DNA of 64,000 bases from Flavobacterium aquiphilum (GCF_027111335.1 NZ_CP114288.1:1550001-1614000), one strand, 5' to 3'. Numbered from the stretch's first letter, positions 26,130 to 35,576 are shown. A program made the numbers and translations. The notes: a model not told the origin generated them from the letters alone.

Positions 26130-27764
26130 ATGATTACAATTAACGATATTTCGGTTCAATTTGGTGGTACAACTCTTTTTAGTGATGTTTCTTTTGCTAT
26201 AAATGAAAATGATAAGATTGCCCTTATGGGGAAAAATGGTGCTGGTAAATCAACACTTTTGAAGATTATTGCGGGTGAAAGTAAGCCTTCTACGGGTGGT
26301 GTTTCTGTTCCGAAAGAAGCGGTTGTTGCTTATTTGCCTCAGCATTTGTTGACCAAAGACAATGCTACGGTGATGGAAGAGGCTTCGAAAGCTTTTAGCG
26401 AAATTTTTAGCATGAAAGCCGAAATTGATGATATAAATGAGCAATTGACTGTTCGTACCGATTACGAAAGTGATGCTTATATGAAATTAATCGAAAGAGT
26501 TTCGGACTTAAGCGAGAAATTTTATGCTATCGAAGAGGTGAATTATGAGGCTGAAGTTGAGAAAATATTGATGGGACTTGGATTTGTTCGTGAAGATTTT
26601 ACGCGTCAAACATCTGAGTTTTCAGGAGGTTGGAGAATGCGAATTGAATTGGCTAAAATTCTTTTACGTAAACCCGATTTGATTTTGCTGGATGAGCCTA
26701 CAAACCACATGGATATTGAAAGTATTCAGTGGTTGGAAGATTTCTTGATTAATTCAGCTAAAGCGGTTGTGGTAATTTCGCACGACAGGGCTTTTGTTGA
26801 TAATATTACGAATCGTACGATTGAAGTAACGATGGGGCGTATTTATGATTACAAAGCTAAATACTCTCATTATTTGGAATTGAGAAAAGACCGTCGTATT
26901 CACCAGCAAAAAGCGTATGACGAGCAACAAAAAATGATTGCTGATAATCGTGCTTTTATTGAGCGTTTTAGAGGGACTTTTTCAAAAACAGATGCTGTTC
27001 AGTCACGTGTTAGAATGCTTGAAAAATTAGAAATAGTTCAAGTAGATGAGGTGGATACTTCTGCTTTGCGATTAAAATTTCCTCCGTCAGCGCGTTCAGG
27101 GCAATATCCTGTTATTGTGAAAGAAATGTCGAAATCCTATGGAGATCATGTGGTTTTTAAAGATGCCAATATTGTGATTGAAAGAGGGCAGAAGGTTGCT
27201 TTTGTCGGGAAAAATGGAGAAGGAAAATCAACAATGATCAAAGCTATTATGAAGGAAATTGGCGTTGATAGTGGTTCTGTCGAAATTGGACACAATTCTC
27301 AAATTGGTTATTTTGCGCAGAATCAGGCTTCATTGTTGGATGAGAATGCTACTATTTTTGAAACTATCGATGCAATTGCAGTAGGTGATATTAGAACTCA
27401 AATTAAAAATATTTTGGGAGCTTTCATGTTTCAGGGAGATGATATTACTAAGAAAGTTAAAGTGCTTTCCGGTGGAGAGAAAACACGTTTGGCTATGATT
27501 AAATTATTGCTTGAGCCTGTGAATTTACTTATTCTGGATGAGCCTTCAAATCATTTGGATATGAAAACCAAAGATATCATTAAGGATGCTTTGCGTGATT
27601 TTGACGGAACTTTAATTTTGGTTTCTCACGATCGTGATTTTCTTGACGGGCTGGCAACAAAAGTTTTTGAATTTGGAAACAAACGTGTTGTTGAGCATTT
27701 TGAAGATATTACCGGTTTCTTGGCTCACAAGAAAATGGATAGCATGAAAGAAATTGAAAAATAA
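26130..27764 (+). CDS. ABC-F family ATPase (ribosome-associated, YbiT/EttA-like)
   Basis: A 544-residue soluble twin-ATPase without membrane segments. The first NBD has Walker A MGKNGAGKST and signature EFSGGWRMRIELAKILL. The interdomain linker (about 235-320) is basic and helical. The second NBD has VGKNGEGKST, VLSGGEKTRLAMIKLLL and LLILDEPSNHLD. ABC-F proteins bind the ribosomal E site and tune translation or relieve stalling; the short linker favours a housekeeping YbiT/EttA-like member over an antibiotic-resistance type (inference). It has its own promoter and terminator. Confidence 0.93.
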   Translation: MITINDISVQFGGTTLFSDVSFAINENDKIALMGKNGAGKSTLLKIIAGESKPSTGGVSVPKEAVVAYLPQHLLTKDNATVMEEASKAFSEIFSMKAEIDDINEQLTVRTDYESDAYMKLIERVSDLSEKFYAIEEVNYEAEVEKILMGLGFVREDFTRQTSEFSGGWRMRIELAKILLRKPDLILLDEPTNHMDIESIQWLEDFLINSAKAVVVISHDRAFVDNITNRTIEVTMGRIYDYKAKYSHYLELRKDRRIHQQKAYDEQQKMIADNRAFIERFRGTFSKTDAVQSRVRMLEKLEIVQVDEVDTSALRLKFPPSARSGQYPVIVKEMSKSYGDHVVFKDANIVIERGQKVAFVGKNGEGKSTMIKAIMKEIGVDSGSVEIGHNSQIGYFAQNQASLLDENATIFETIDAIAVGDIRTQIKNILGAFMFQGDDITKKVKVLSGGEKTRLAMIKLLLEPVNLLILDEPSNHLDMKTKDIIKDALRDFDGTLILVSHDRDFLDGLATKVFEFGNKRVVEHFEDITGFLAHKKMDSMKEIEK

Positions 27765-27780
27765 TTTTCAATTCTAAGAA

Positions 27781-27816
27781 AAAAGGCAGAAGAAATAAAA
27801 CTTCTGCCTTTTTTTA
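27781..27816. terminator. Bidirectional terminator
   Basis: AAAAGGCAGAAG, loop AAATAAAA, CTTCTGCCTTTTTTT, between the convergent ABC-F and GNAT genes. Confidence 0.9.
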
Positions 27817-27821
27817 TGGTT

Positions 27822-28124
27822 TTAAATTCGTATTCCTGCCGGAAGTAATTCTTTGTAGATTGGATTCTTTTTAAAGAAAACAACAATTTTTGGATGAATG
27901 GGAACTACTCTTGCTTTCTTCTCAATAGCGATTTCCATAATGTTTTTTAGGAAATTGGTAATAAACTCTTCGTCATTGTAATCCTTGGGAACGTTGATCT
28001 TGGTTAGGAATAATTTTTTTTCCTGAATCGAATATTCAACAGAAATTATTCCGGATTCTACTTTTGTTTCGAATTGTTGTGCAAAAGTATTGTCTTTAAT
28101 TTCTAATTTTATAGTGGCTTCCAT
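27822..28124 (-). CDS. Small GNAT-like N-acetyltransferase
   Basis: A 100-residue protein of the compact YjdJ-type GNAT family. Visible are an N-terminal strand pair (KLEIKDNTFAQQFE), a central strand (LTKINVPKDYNDEE), an alpha helix (EFITNFLKNIMEIAIEKKARVVPIHP) and a terminal segment (VVFFKKNPIYKELL). These domains are minimal acetyl-CoA-binding folds; substrate unknown. It reads alone on the minus strand. Assignment rests on overall pattern and length, so a moderate confidence is given. Confidence 0.75.
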   Translation of the reverse strand: MEATIKLEIKDNTFAQQFETKVESGIISVEYSIQEKKLFLTKINVPKDYNDEEFITNFLKNIMEIAIEKKARVVPIHPKIVVFFKKNPIYKELLPAGIRI

Positions 28125-28360
28125 TTTGGTTTTATTGATTGAAATGAAGACTTTTTTAAATAATATGCAAAGATAATCATTTGGTAATCAGTTATGATTG
28201 TTTTTTGTGTTTTATTGCAAAGCAAAGTTTTGTAAAAAATGAATTTACTACTGTATTTTGTTTTGATATTTGTTTGAAATAGGTCTCAAAATGGGAATAA
28301 AAATATTTAATTTTAAGAGCGATTTGACGAATATGTGTATTGAATAATACAAAGTTAGTT

Positions 28361-29032
28361 ATGGACAAGATTCCTGTTTATTTTATGCCGGGTTTGGCGG
28401 CAAGTTCCGCGATTTTTGAAAGAATAAGGCTTCCTGAATCCGAATTTGAAATGTTTTTTTTGGAGTGGGAAATTCCAAAGGAAAAGGAGTCTTTGTCGAA
28501 TTACGCCAAGCGGATGGTGGGAAAGATTAAACATGAAAATCCGGTTTTGATAGGAGTTTCTTTTGGAGGTATTTTGGTTCAGGAAATGAAACGTTTTATT
28601 CCTACCCGCAAAGTTATAATTATATCCAGTGTAAAGAGTAATTTGGAATTTCCTAAAAGAATACAGATTGCCAAAAAGACGAAGGCCTATAAGTTAATTC
28701 CGGTAAGTTTTGCTCAAAATATTGAAAGTTTTGCCCGATTTTCTTTTGGAAAAAAGGTGAATGAAAGGCTGAAATTGTACGAAAAATTCCTTTCGGTGCG
28801 AAACGAGCATTATTTAGATTGGGCTATTGAGCAGGTTGTTTTGTGGGATAGAAATGTGGTTGATCACGAAGTGGTACATTTACACGGAGATGTCGATGAT
28901 ATTTTTCCAATTAAAAATATAGAGGATTGTATAGTTGTAAAAGGAGGTAGTCATATAATGATTTTAACAAAATACAAATGGTTGAATTTGAATTTGCCTA
29001 AAATTATTTTGGGCCAAAAGTATGAAGTGTAA
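28361..29032 (+). CDS. Alpha/beta hydrolase
   Basis: 223 residues starting at the ATG at 28361; an in-frame TTG 21 nt earlier would add seven residues and is less likely. The nucleophile elbow is GVSFGG with Ser in LIGVSFGGILVQEM. An oxyanion segment FMPGLAASS lies near the N-terminus. The late His-Gly-Asp segment VVHLHGDVDDIFPI and a C-terminal GGSHIMI supply plausible Asp and His. There is no signal peptide, so it is cytosolic. Substrate is unknown; esterase or lipase-like activity is family inference. Confidence 0.85.
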   Translation: MDKIPVYFMPGLAASSAIFERIRLPESEFEMFFLEWEIPKEKESLSNYAKRMVGKIKHENPVLIGVSFGGILVQEMKRFIPTRKVIIISSVKSNLEFPKRIQIAKKTKAYKLIPVSFAQNIESFARFSFGKKVNERLKLYEKFLSVRNEHYLDWAIEQVVLWDRNVVDHEVVHLHGDVDDIFPIKNIEDCIVVKGGSHIMILTKYKWLNLNLPKIILGQKYEV

Positions 29033-29055
29033 GAATTGGGATTAAAATATATTAT

Positions 29056-29086
29056 AGAGTCATATTATGTGTGGCTCTTTTTTTAT
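29056..29086. terminator. Hairpin between convergent genes
   Basis: AGAGTCA pairs with TGGCTCT (one G-T wobble) around a short AT loop, followed by TTTTTTT. Confidence 0.65.
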
Positions 29087-29754
29087 TAAAGTGTTTTTAC
29101 CAAATTTTCATTGATATCTTTGCTGAAGTAATTGTAACTGTTGGTTATGGCTTCTTTGATAGGGGCCTTTATTTTTGTTTTGTAGTTAAAATGTTTGATA
29201 GCTATGACATTTTTATCTTCGTCAAGAAAGATTGAGGTAGGGAAGCCTAAAGTGTGCTTGATGGTAGCTACAATATGAGAATCTTTCGAATAGTATTCGT
29301 TCGCATAACATACTTTAATGTGCTCGTTAAATTTGTTGGCGATATTTTTTATGTCCTTTTTTTTGTCCCAAAAAACTACAATAAATTGCAGGTCGTCGCG
29401 ATGCTCTTTGGCTAATATATTTAAAGCGGGGATCTCTCCTTTGGGAATTACACACCAAGAAGCGTATGTTATAATAAAAACAGATTTTTGGATTCGGTTT
29501 ATTTTTACGTTTTTGTCTTTATAGACTTTTAAGTTGAAATCGTCAAACTTTGTCCCTATTAGCTTGTTTTTTACCAAAGAATCAAAAAGAATCTTTCCTT
29601 CTTCAATCTCTCTTTTTTCGTAAGCTTTGTTGCTTGCTTTTTTATAGGGATTAATGTTCTCTTTTATGGCATCAGATAGGTATGTGATCTTGTCTTGGCT
29701 ATAGGAAGTAGTCAAGGACAGAAACAAGATTAATGTGTATAAGAAACTGCGCAT
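29086..29754 (-). CDS. Exported thioredoxin-fold (TlpA/redoxin-like) protein lacking the second Cys
   Basis: 222 residues with a signal peptide (1-19, TTSYS-Q). A thioredoxin-like fold follows from about residue 65 to 205 (GTKFDDFNLKVYKDKNVKIN, IITYASW, TIKHTLGFPTSIFLDED with the cis-Pro). The active-site segment reads ASWCVIPKGEIPAL: Cys101 is present, but the position of the second cysteine of a CxPC motif (104) is Pro. A dithiol exchange reaction is therefore unlikely; it may be a one-Cys peroxidase-like, scaffold or glutathione-dependent variant. No partner gene is adjacent. Confidence 0.82.
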   Translation of the reverse strand: MRSFLYTLILFLSLTTSYSQDKITYLSDAIKENINPYKKASNKAYEKREIEEGKILFDSLVKNKLIGTKFDDFNLKVYKDKNVKINRIQKSVFIITYASWCVIPKGEIPALNILAKEHRDDLQFIVVFWDKKKDIKNIANKFNEHIKVCYANEYYSKDSHIVATIKHTLGFPTSIFLDEDKNVIAIKHFNYKTKIKAPIKEAITNSYNYFSKDINENLVKTL

Positions 29755-29861
29755 AAATCACTTAGGGGGCTGAAATGATGTGCTAATGTACTCCTTTGTT
29801 CTGAATAATACAAAAATGACGTTGAATAGTAAATTAATCCGATGTAATGCATTAACATGAA

Positions 29862-29892
29862 AAAACCATCCGTGTTTTAGGATGGTTTTTGG
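29862..29892 (-). terminator. Terminator downstream of the TPR gene
   Basis: AAAACCATCC, loop GTGTTTTA, GGATGGTTTT: a stem flanked by A- and T-runs. On the minus strand it follows the TPR gene. Confidence 0.8.
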
Positions 29893-29922
29893 AATATGAT
29901 AGAATAAAGAATTAATCAGGGA

Positions 29923-30438
29923 TTATATTTTCTTCATTTGTTCTTTCATCATGGCGATTTGATCTTTAAGCATGTTTTGCTTATCTAATTTCTTTGCTTC
30001 GTTTAATAAAGCGGTTGCTTCTAGTTTTCTTCTGCGGGACATAGCGACACCGGCTAGGTTTAATTTGGCTACAGCCAAATCCATGTCCATGGATAATCCA
30101 AGTTCGATAGCTTTTTTGAAATGTTTTTCGGCTTGGTTGATGTTTGTTTGCGAAAGCATGATTCCATGTAGGTAGTTAAAATATCCTTGTTGTTTTCTAA
30201 CCAAAGCGGTTTCTGGATTTTTGATGTATGCCAGCCATTTTTTGGCTCCTGCAAAATCTTGTTTTCTTAATTTTAAAAAGGCAAGTAGAATAAATTCGTT
30301 TTTGAAATAAAGAAAAATTGGGATTGCAGACAATAATATAAGGAAAATTCCGTTTCCTACAGAGTCATCGACAATCTCGTAAACGCCAGCAACTACAAGA
30401 AGTCCGGCTAGAATAAGTTTTATAATTTTATTAAACAT
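29923..30438 (-). CDS. Membrane-anchored TPR-like protein
   Basis: 171 residues: two N-terminal transmembrane helices (about 5-22 and 27-46), then a cytoplasmic helical region (about 50-165) that fits two to three tetratricopeptide repeats (e.g. GYFNYLHGIMLSQTNINQAEKHFKKAIELG). Such proteins mediate protein contacts at the membrane; the partner is unknown. It reads divergently from rpmH. Confidence 0.78.
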   Translation of the reverse strand: MFNKIIKLILAGLLVVAGVYEIVDDSVGNGIFLILLSAIPIFLYFKNEFILLAFLKLRKQDFAGAKKWLAYIKNPETALVRKQQGYFNYLHGIMLSQTNINQAEKHFKKAIELGLSMDMDLAVAKLNLAGVAMSRRRKLEATALLNEAKKLDKQNMLKDQIAMMKEQMKKI

Positions 30439-30502
30439 AATTGATGTATATTTGTGGCTGCAAAGATAGTAAAAGGATTTAAAAATATTTTTTAAAAACT
30501 AC

Positions 30503-30532
30503 TTGCCAGAAAAAAAAGTCTTTGTATATTTG
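30503..30532 (+). promoter_or_regulatory. Promoter of rpmH
   Basis: TTG at 30503-30505, a 19-nt spacer and TATATTTG at 30525-30532: an essentially ideal Bacteroidota promoter, as expected for a ribosomal gene. The leader is about 65 nt. Confidence 0.85.
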
Positions 30533-30603
30533 CACTCGGTTTTGAAATAAGCAAAACCTAAAAAGAAAAAGATACTATAATTAAGATTTAAATATACAAA
30601 GCA

Positions 30604-30765
30604 ATGAGCAAAAGAACGTTTCAACCATCGAAAAGAAAAAGAAGAAATAAACACGGATTTATGGATAGAATGGCTTCTGCTAATGGAAGAAAAGTTCTAG
30701 CGCGTAGAAGAGCTAAAGGAAGACATAAATTGACTGTTTCTAGCGAAACTAGACACAAAAAATAA
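30604..30765 (+). CDS. rpmH: 50S ribosomal protein L34
   Basis: A 53-residue, very basic ribosomal protein read directly from the bases: it starts [19 protein letters not shown], continues through [18 protein letters not shown] and ends ETRHKK-stop. This is the full-length L34 pattern. It has its own strong promoter and a downstream hairpin. rnpA and dnaA, the classical neighbours elsewhere, are not adjacent in this window. Confidence 0.97.
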   Translation: MSKRTFQPSKRKRRNKHGFMDRMASANGRKVLARRRAKGRHKLTVSSETRHKK

Positions 30766-30783
30766 TGTTTGTATAAACATCTA

Positions 30784-30818
30784 TAAGGCGTTACTTTTTT
30801 TAGTATCGCCTTTTTTTA
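30784..30818 (+). terminator. Terminator of rpmH
   Basis: AAGGCGTTACT and AGTATCGCCTT form an imperfect stem closed by a T-rich loop and followed by TTTTTTT. Confidence 0.7.
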
Positions 30819-30919
30819 TACCCAAGCGGTACTGCTTTATTAAGTTTGAAATTTGTGTTTTTCTAACAAATGTCATGCTTTAAGTGATAAAATCAAAAAC
30901 AACTACAATACATAATAAA

Positions 30920-33775
30920 ATGCCAAAAGACACATCAATTAAATCAGTTTTAATAATAGGTTCAGGTCCGATAGTAATTGGTCAAGCTTGTGAATTTGAT
31001 TATGCAGGTTCACAATCAGCACGTTCTATTCGCGAAGAAGGAATTGAAGTAATCTTAATCAATTCCAATCCTGCAACGATTATGACCGACCCATCTATGG
31101 CGGACCATGTTTATTTAAAGCCATTAACGACAAAGTCTATTGTTGAAATCCTTAAAGAACATCCACAGATTGATGCAGTACTTCCAACAATGGGAGGACA
31201 AACGGCTTTGAACCTGTGTTTGGAAGCTGAAGAAAAAGGGATTTGGCAAGATTTTGGAGTAAGATTGATCGGGGTAGATGTTAATGCTATCAATATTACC
31301 GAGGACAGAGAGCAATTCAAACAGCTTTTGGAAAGAATTAACGTTCCTACCGCTCCAGCAAAAACAGCTACATCTTATTTACAAGGAAAAGAGATTGCAC
31401 AGGAATTTGGTTTCCCATTGGTTATCCGTCCTTCGTTTACTTTGGGAGGAACCGGGGCAGCTGTTGTTTACAAAAAAGAAGATTTTGATGAGCTTTTGAC
31501 AAGAGGTTTGGAAGCATCTCCAATTCACGAAGTTTTGATTGACAAAGCTTTAATGGGTTGGAAGGAATATGAATTAGAATTATTGAGAGATAAAAATGAC
31601 AACGTAGTTATTATTTGTTCTATTGAAAATATGGATCCAATGGGAATCCACACTGGGGATTCGATCACGGTTGCACCGGCAATGACTTTGTCTGATACAA
31701 CTTTCCAAAAATTGCGTGACTATGCAATATTGATGATGCGTAGTATCGGAAACTTTGCTGGAGGATGTAACGTACAGTTTGCTGTTTCTCCAGACGAAAA
31801 AGAAGATATCGTGGCTATCGAAATCAACCCTCGTGTGTCTCGTTCATCAGCTTTGGCATCAAAAGCAACTGGATATCCAATTGCGAAAATTGCTTCTAAG
31901 CTTGCTCTTGGATACAATCTTGATGAATTGTTAAACCAAATCACAAAATCAACTTCGGCTCTTTTTGAACCTACTTTGGATTATGTGATTGTGAAAATAC
32001 CGCGTTGGAACTTTGATAAATTCGAAGGTGCTGACAGAACTTTGGGACTTCAAATGAAATCGGTAGGTGAGGTAATGGGAATTGGGCGTTCGTTCCAGGA
32101 AGCACTTCACAAAGCGACTCAATCCCTTGAAATTAAAAGAAACGGAATTGGTGCTGACGGAAAAGGATATAAAAATTATGAGCAAATTATCGAGAAACTG
32201 ACTTATGCGAGTTGGGATCGTGTTTTCGTGATTTATGATGCAATTGCAATGGGAATTCCATTGAGCCGCATCCACGAAATCACAAAAATCGATATGTGGT
32301 TCTTGAAACAATACGAAGAGCTTTATATTTTGGAAAAAGAAATTTCCGGATACAAGGTAGATACTTTGCCACGTGAATTATTGCTTGAAGCAAAACAAAA
32401 AGGTTTTGCCGACAGACAGATTGCTCACATGATGAGTTGTGTGGAAAGTGATGTTCACAATTTGCGTATGTCAATGAACATCAATCGTGTGTTTAAATTG
32501 GTTGATACTTGTGCAGCCGAATTTAAAGCGCAAACCCCTTATTATTACTCTACTTTCGAAGCTGAAATTGAAAAAGCAAACGGAGAGCGTTATGTTGATA
32601 ACGAAAGTATCGTAACTGATAGAAAGAAAATAATTGTTCTTGGTTCAGGACCAAACAGAATTGGACAAGGAATCGAGTTTGATTACTCTTGTGTACACGG
32701 AGTTCTTGCTTCAAAAGAATGTGGTTATGAAACGATCATGATCAACTGTAACCCTGAGACGGTTTCGACTGACTTTGATACAGCTGATAAATTATACTTC
32801 GAGCCAGTATTCTGGGAGCATATTTATGACATCATCAAACACGAAAAACCAGAAGGTGTAATCGTTCAATTAGGAGGTCAGACTGCATTGAAATTGGCTG
32901 AAAAATTATCGAAATATGGTGTAAAAATCATCGGAACGAGTTTTGATGCCTTGGATTTAGCCGAGGACAGAGGACGTTTCTCTGATTTATTGACAGAGTT
33001 ACATATTCCTTTCCCTAAATTCGGAATTGCAGAAACGGCTGATGAGGCTTCTAAACTAGCAGATTCTTTGGACTTCCCATTATTGATTCGTCCTTCTTAT
33101 GTATTAGGGGGTCAAGGGATGAAAATCGTAATCAACAAACAAGAGTTAGAAGAGCACGTAATCGACTTGTTGAAAACGATTCCAGGAAATAAATTATTGC
33201 TAGATCACTATTTGGACGGAGCTATCGAAGCAGAAGCTGATGCGATTTGTGATGCTGACGGTAATGTTTATATCATCGGAATTATGGAGCATATCGAGCC
33301 TTGTGGAGTTCACTCTGGGGATAGTAATGCTACATTGCCTCCTTTTAACTTAGGAGAATTCGTGATGCAACAAATAAAAGACCATACGCATAAAATTGCC
33401 AGAGCTTTAAAAACTGTAGGTTTAATCAATATCCAGTTTGCGATAAAAGACGATATTGTTTACATCATTGAGGCGAATCCTAGAGCTTCAAGAACGGTTC
33501 CGTTTATTGCAAAAGCTTATGGTGAACCTTATGTGAACTATGCTACCAAAGTAATGTTAGGGCACAGCAAAGTAACCGACTTCGATTTCAATCCACAATT
33601 GAAAGGATTTGCGATCAAACAACCGGTTTTCTCTTTCAGCAAATTCCCGAATGTAAACAAAGCATTAGGACCAGAGATGAAATCTACAGGAGAAAGCATC
33701 TTGTTTATCGATGACTTGAAAGACGATCAATTCTACGAATTGTACTCTAGAAGAAAAATGTATTTGAGCAAATAA
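30920..33775 (+). CDS. carB: Carbamoyl-phosphate synthase large subunit, lacking the allosteric domain
   Basis: 951 residues from the ATG at 30920 (MPKDTSIKSVLIIGSG); an upstream in-frame GTG is unlikely. It makes carbamoyl phosphate from bicarbonate, ammonia and two ATP for pyrimidine and arginine synthesis. Both ATP-grasp halves are complete: the first with IGSGPIVIGQACEFDYAG, the second from about residue 560 with VLGSGPNRIGQGIEFDYSC. The protein stops soon after PEMKSTGE, where E. coli CarB continues into the roughly 130-residue MGS-like regulatory domain. UMP/ornithine control by that domain should therefore be absent. carA is not in the window. A strong hairpin follows. Confidence 0.95.
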   Translation: MPKDTSIKSVLIIGSGPIVIGQACEFDYAGSQSARSIREEGIEVILINSNPATIMTDPSMADHVYLKPLTTKSIVEILKEHPQIDAVLPTMGGQTALNLCLEAEEKGIWQDFGVRLIGVDVNAINITEDREQFKQLLERINVPTAPAKTATSYLQGKEIAQEFGFPLVIRPSFTLGGTGAAVVYKKEDFDELLTRGLEASPIHEVLIDKALMGWKEYELELLRDKNDNVVIICSIENMDPMGIHTGDSITVAPAMTLSDTTFQKLRDYAILMMRSIGNFAGGCNVQFAVSPDEKEDIVAIEINPRVSRSSALASKATGYPIAKIASKLALGYNLDELLNQITKSTSALFEPTLDYVIVKIPRWNFDKFEGADRTLGLQMKSVGEVMGIGRSFQEALHKATQSLEIKRNGIGADGKGYKNYEQIIEKLTYASWDRVFVIYDAIAMGIPLSRIHEITKIDMWFLKQYEELYILEKEISGYKVDTLPRELLLEAKQKGFADRQIAHMMSCVESDVHNLRMSMNINRVFKLVDTCAAEFKAQTPYYYSTFEAEIEKANGERYVDNESIVTDRKKIIVLGSGPNRIGQGIEFDYSCVHGVLASKECGYETIMINCNPETVSTDFDTADKLYFEPVFWEHIYDIIKHEKPEGVIVQLGGQTALKLAEKLSKYGVKIIGTSFDALDLAEDRGRFSDLLTELHIPFPKFGIAETADEASKLADSLDFPLLIRPSYVLGGQGMKIVINKQELEEHVIDLLKTIPGNKLLLDHYLDGAIEAEADAICDADGNVYIIGIMEHIEPCGVHSGDSNATLPPFNLGEFVMQQIKDHTHKIARALKTVGLINIQFAIKDDIVYIIEANPRASRTVPFIAKAYGEPYVNYATKVMLGHSKVTDFDFNPQLKGFAIKQPVFSFSKFPNVNKALGPEMKSTGESILFIDDLKDDQFYELYSRRKMYLSK

Positions 33776-33794
33776 TCTCAAATCTATAAATATG

Positions 33795-33823
33795 AAAAAG
33801 CCCCAGTTTTGGGGCTTTTTTTG
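33795..33823 (+). terminator. Terminator of carB
   Basis: AAAAAGCCCCA, loop GTTT, TGGGGCTTTTTTT, facing the convergent minus-strand operon. Confidence 0.9.
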
Positions 33824-33840
33824 TGTTGCTCATTTGATTT

Positions 33841-34242
33841 TTATTCATCTTGTTTAATAAATGACATATTATCTCTTGTGTTTTTTTGAACAGAAATGGC
33901 ACCAAACAAAGCCAATAAAAAAGCAAAAGCATAAAATCCTTTTTCGCTTGGCAGAATTGTTGCGTTCCAAAGACCAATAGTTAAAAGGACGATTGATGCA
34001 AGAGTCCCGAACCAGCAGATTCCATAATAAATATCAGTAACTGGAATATTTTCAAGTCTGTCTCTAACGCTTTTCTGTAATGATACAACTGCGAAAAGGC
34101 CAAACAATAAGACAGTAAAATAATAACCTTTTTCGTTTAATAGCATTTCAGCTCTTGCTAGTCCAACAATAAATCCAATTGTCCCTGCTCCAAGAGCTAC
34201 CCATGATGCGGCAATAAATGCGTTTGATGTTTTTTGAATCAT
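33841..34242 (-). CDS. YiaA/YiaB-like two-helix membrane protein
   Basis: 133 residues starting at the ATG at 34242 (MIQKTSNAFIAASWVALGAG); an earlier in-frame start would lie inside the neighbouring gene. It has four transmembrane helices as two repeats: each has a helix pair followed by ...SLQKSVRD and ...ISVQKNTRD, the yiaA/B two-helix domain duplicated. Function is unknown in the family. It begins 14 nt after the DUF2459 gene and is probably co-transcribed. Confidence 0.85.
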   Translation of the reverse strand: MIQKTSNAFIAASWVALGAGTIGFIVGLARAEMLLNEKGYYFTVLLFGLFAVVSLQKSVRDRLENIPVTDIYYGICWFGTLASIVLLTIGLWNATILPSEKGFYAFAFLLALFGAISVQKNTRDNMSFIKQDE

Positions 34243-34256
34243 AATTTTATATTTGG

Positions 34257-34928
34257 TTAGTATTTTGAAAAAATTCCGGTATCTGTGATTGTCCAAAAAC
34301 AACATTTCTGACCACTTGCTTTAAGTCCTTTGTTCGCCCAAGAATTACAGGTTTGAAATATGCTATAGCTTCCGTTTGCTTCATAAAAAGCATCTGAGTT
34401 GCTGTAATTTGCATTTGTTTTAATGTTTATAAAATTTCCATCTGCATCTTTCTGAAAACTATTTGTAATATAAGTTATCAGTCGATTATACTGTTCTTTG
34501 CTAATCATCATTGATTTGCAATCGCTTCCTAATTTCATTTGTTTGTAATAGGTTGCGTGGATTGCAGTTGTGCTTAATCCGGTTGCCGCCTTGAATGCAA
34601 CTGAAGTTTTTAGGTCGGCCCAAGTGGGTGTTTCCAAATAGAATCCTTTGTCTCCCCAGCCAAGGGCAATATAATGATAAGTAGAATCTGCTGTCTTAGT
34701 ATTTTGGAACTGGATCTTTTGGCTCCAATCGATTTGTCTGTTTTTTGTAGGCATCACAATGTCGGTGTGGACGCCGTTTGTAAGGATAAAGATTTTAATC
34801 TCAGGTTTTGTATCATCTTCCTTGTCAATTGTGATTTTAGAAAGAGTGTAAGCCGATAGTGCATAGATGAAGATGAAACCTAAAAAAAAGAAGACTGCTT
34901 TTAAGAGAATTTTGAGTGCTTTTTTCAA
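34257..34928 (-). CDS. TIGR02117/DUF2459 family protein
   Basis: A 223-residue protein with one N-terminal transmembrane helix or signal anchor (about 8-30) and an exported domain. Recognised blocks of the DUF2459 family are TNGVHTDIVMP, YHYIALGWGDKGFYLETPTWADLK, TAIHATYY and TCNSWANKGLKASG. The invariant-looking His and Cys residues suggest a hydrolase-like fold, but activity is unproven. In some bacteria the family occurs near polyhydroxyalkanoate or stress genes; nothing of that kind is adjacent here. Confidence 0.85.
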   Translation of the reverse strand: MKKALKILLKAVFFFLGFIFIYALSAYTLSKITIDKEDDTKPEIKIFILTNGVHTDIVMPTKNRQIDWSQKIQFQNTKTADSTYHYIALGWGDKGFYLETPTWADLKTSVAFKAATGLSTTAIHATYYKQMKLGSDCKSMMISKEQYNRLITYITNSFQKDADGNFINIKTNANYSNSDAFYEANGSYSIFQTCNSWANKGLKASGQKCCFWTITDTGIFSKY

Positions 34929-35135
34929 TGTGAATTAGTTAATGTTTGAGCCAAATTTAATTAAAAAAGTTTCTAGTTAATATAATAATCGACAAAATAT
35001 TAAATATAGTACTGTTAAAATTATAGAAGAATAATGAAATACATCACATTTTAGTTTGTGAAGATTTATTTTGATAAATCGAGCTTTATTGAAAGGAGTT
35101 TAAAAAGAATAAGATTCAAATTTTTTTAATTATCC

Positions 35136-35576
35136 TTAATTTTCGCGCATAAAATCAAACGCTCCTTTTCGCAGATGTATTCCGTATTCAAGATAGGCTT
35201 TCATGCAGGCAAGGAAATTGGCCCAACCTTCGGTGTTTCCAATCGCCCATTTCAGGTTTTCTTCATTGAACTCTTTTCCGTCTTCGGTTACTTTTACAAC
35301 AGTACTTTTGTCGGGTTGAGCTTCCAGTGCTATTGTTACTATGGTTGCCAGGTCCCAGACAAATGAAACGGAACTGTTGATTTTGGTTGTGATGTTTTTT
35401 ATGGGGAATCGTTGATCGAATTCGGGGAATTTCCAGGTTAGTTCTTTTCCGGTTTCCATTTTTCCTGTACTTTCGGATATGAAATAGTTGGTCATTTTTT
35501 CTGGATTTACAATGCCTTCAAAGACTTTTTTGATTGGCTTTTGAATTTGTATGGATGCTTTGGCGACTAATTTCAT
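35136..35576 (-). CDS. SRPBCC (AHSA1-like) domain protein
   Basis: A 146-residue single-domain START/Bet v1-like protein: KASIQIQKPIKKVFEGIVNPEKMTNYF at the N-terminus, a beta sheet in the middle, and the long C-terminal helix after NTEGWANFLACMKAYLEYG. This AHSA1-type pattern binds hydrophobic ligands or chaperone clients. It has no signal peptide. It is monocistronic, and the role is not predictable from context. Confidence 0.88.
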   Translation of the reverse strand: MKLVAKASIQIQKPIKKVFEGIVNPEKMTNYFISESTGKMETGKELTWKFPEFDQRFPIKNITTKINSSVSFVWDLATIVTIALEAQPDKSTVVKVTEDGKEFNEENLKWAIGNTEGWANFLACMKAYLEYGIHLRKGAFDFMREN

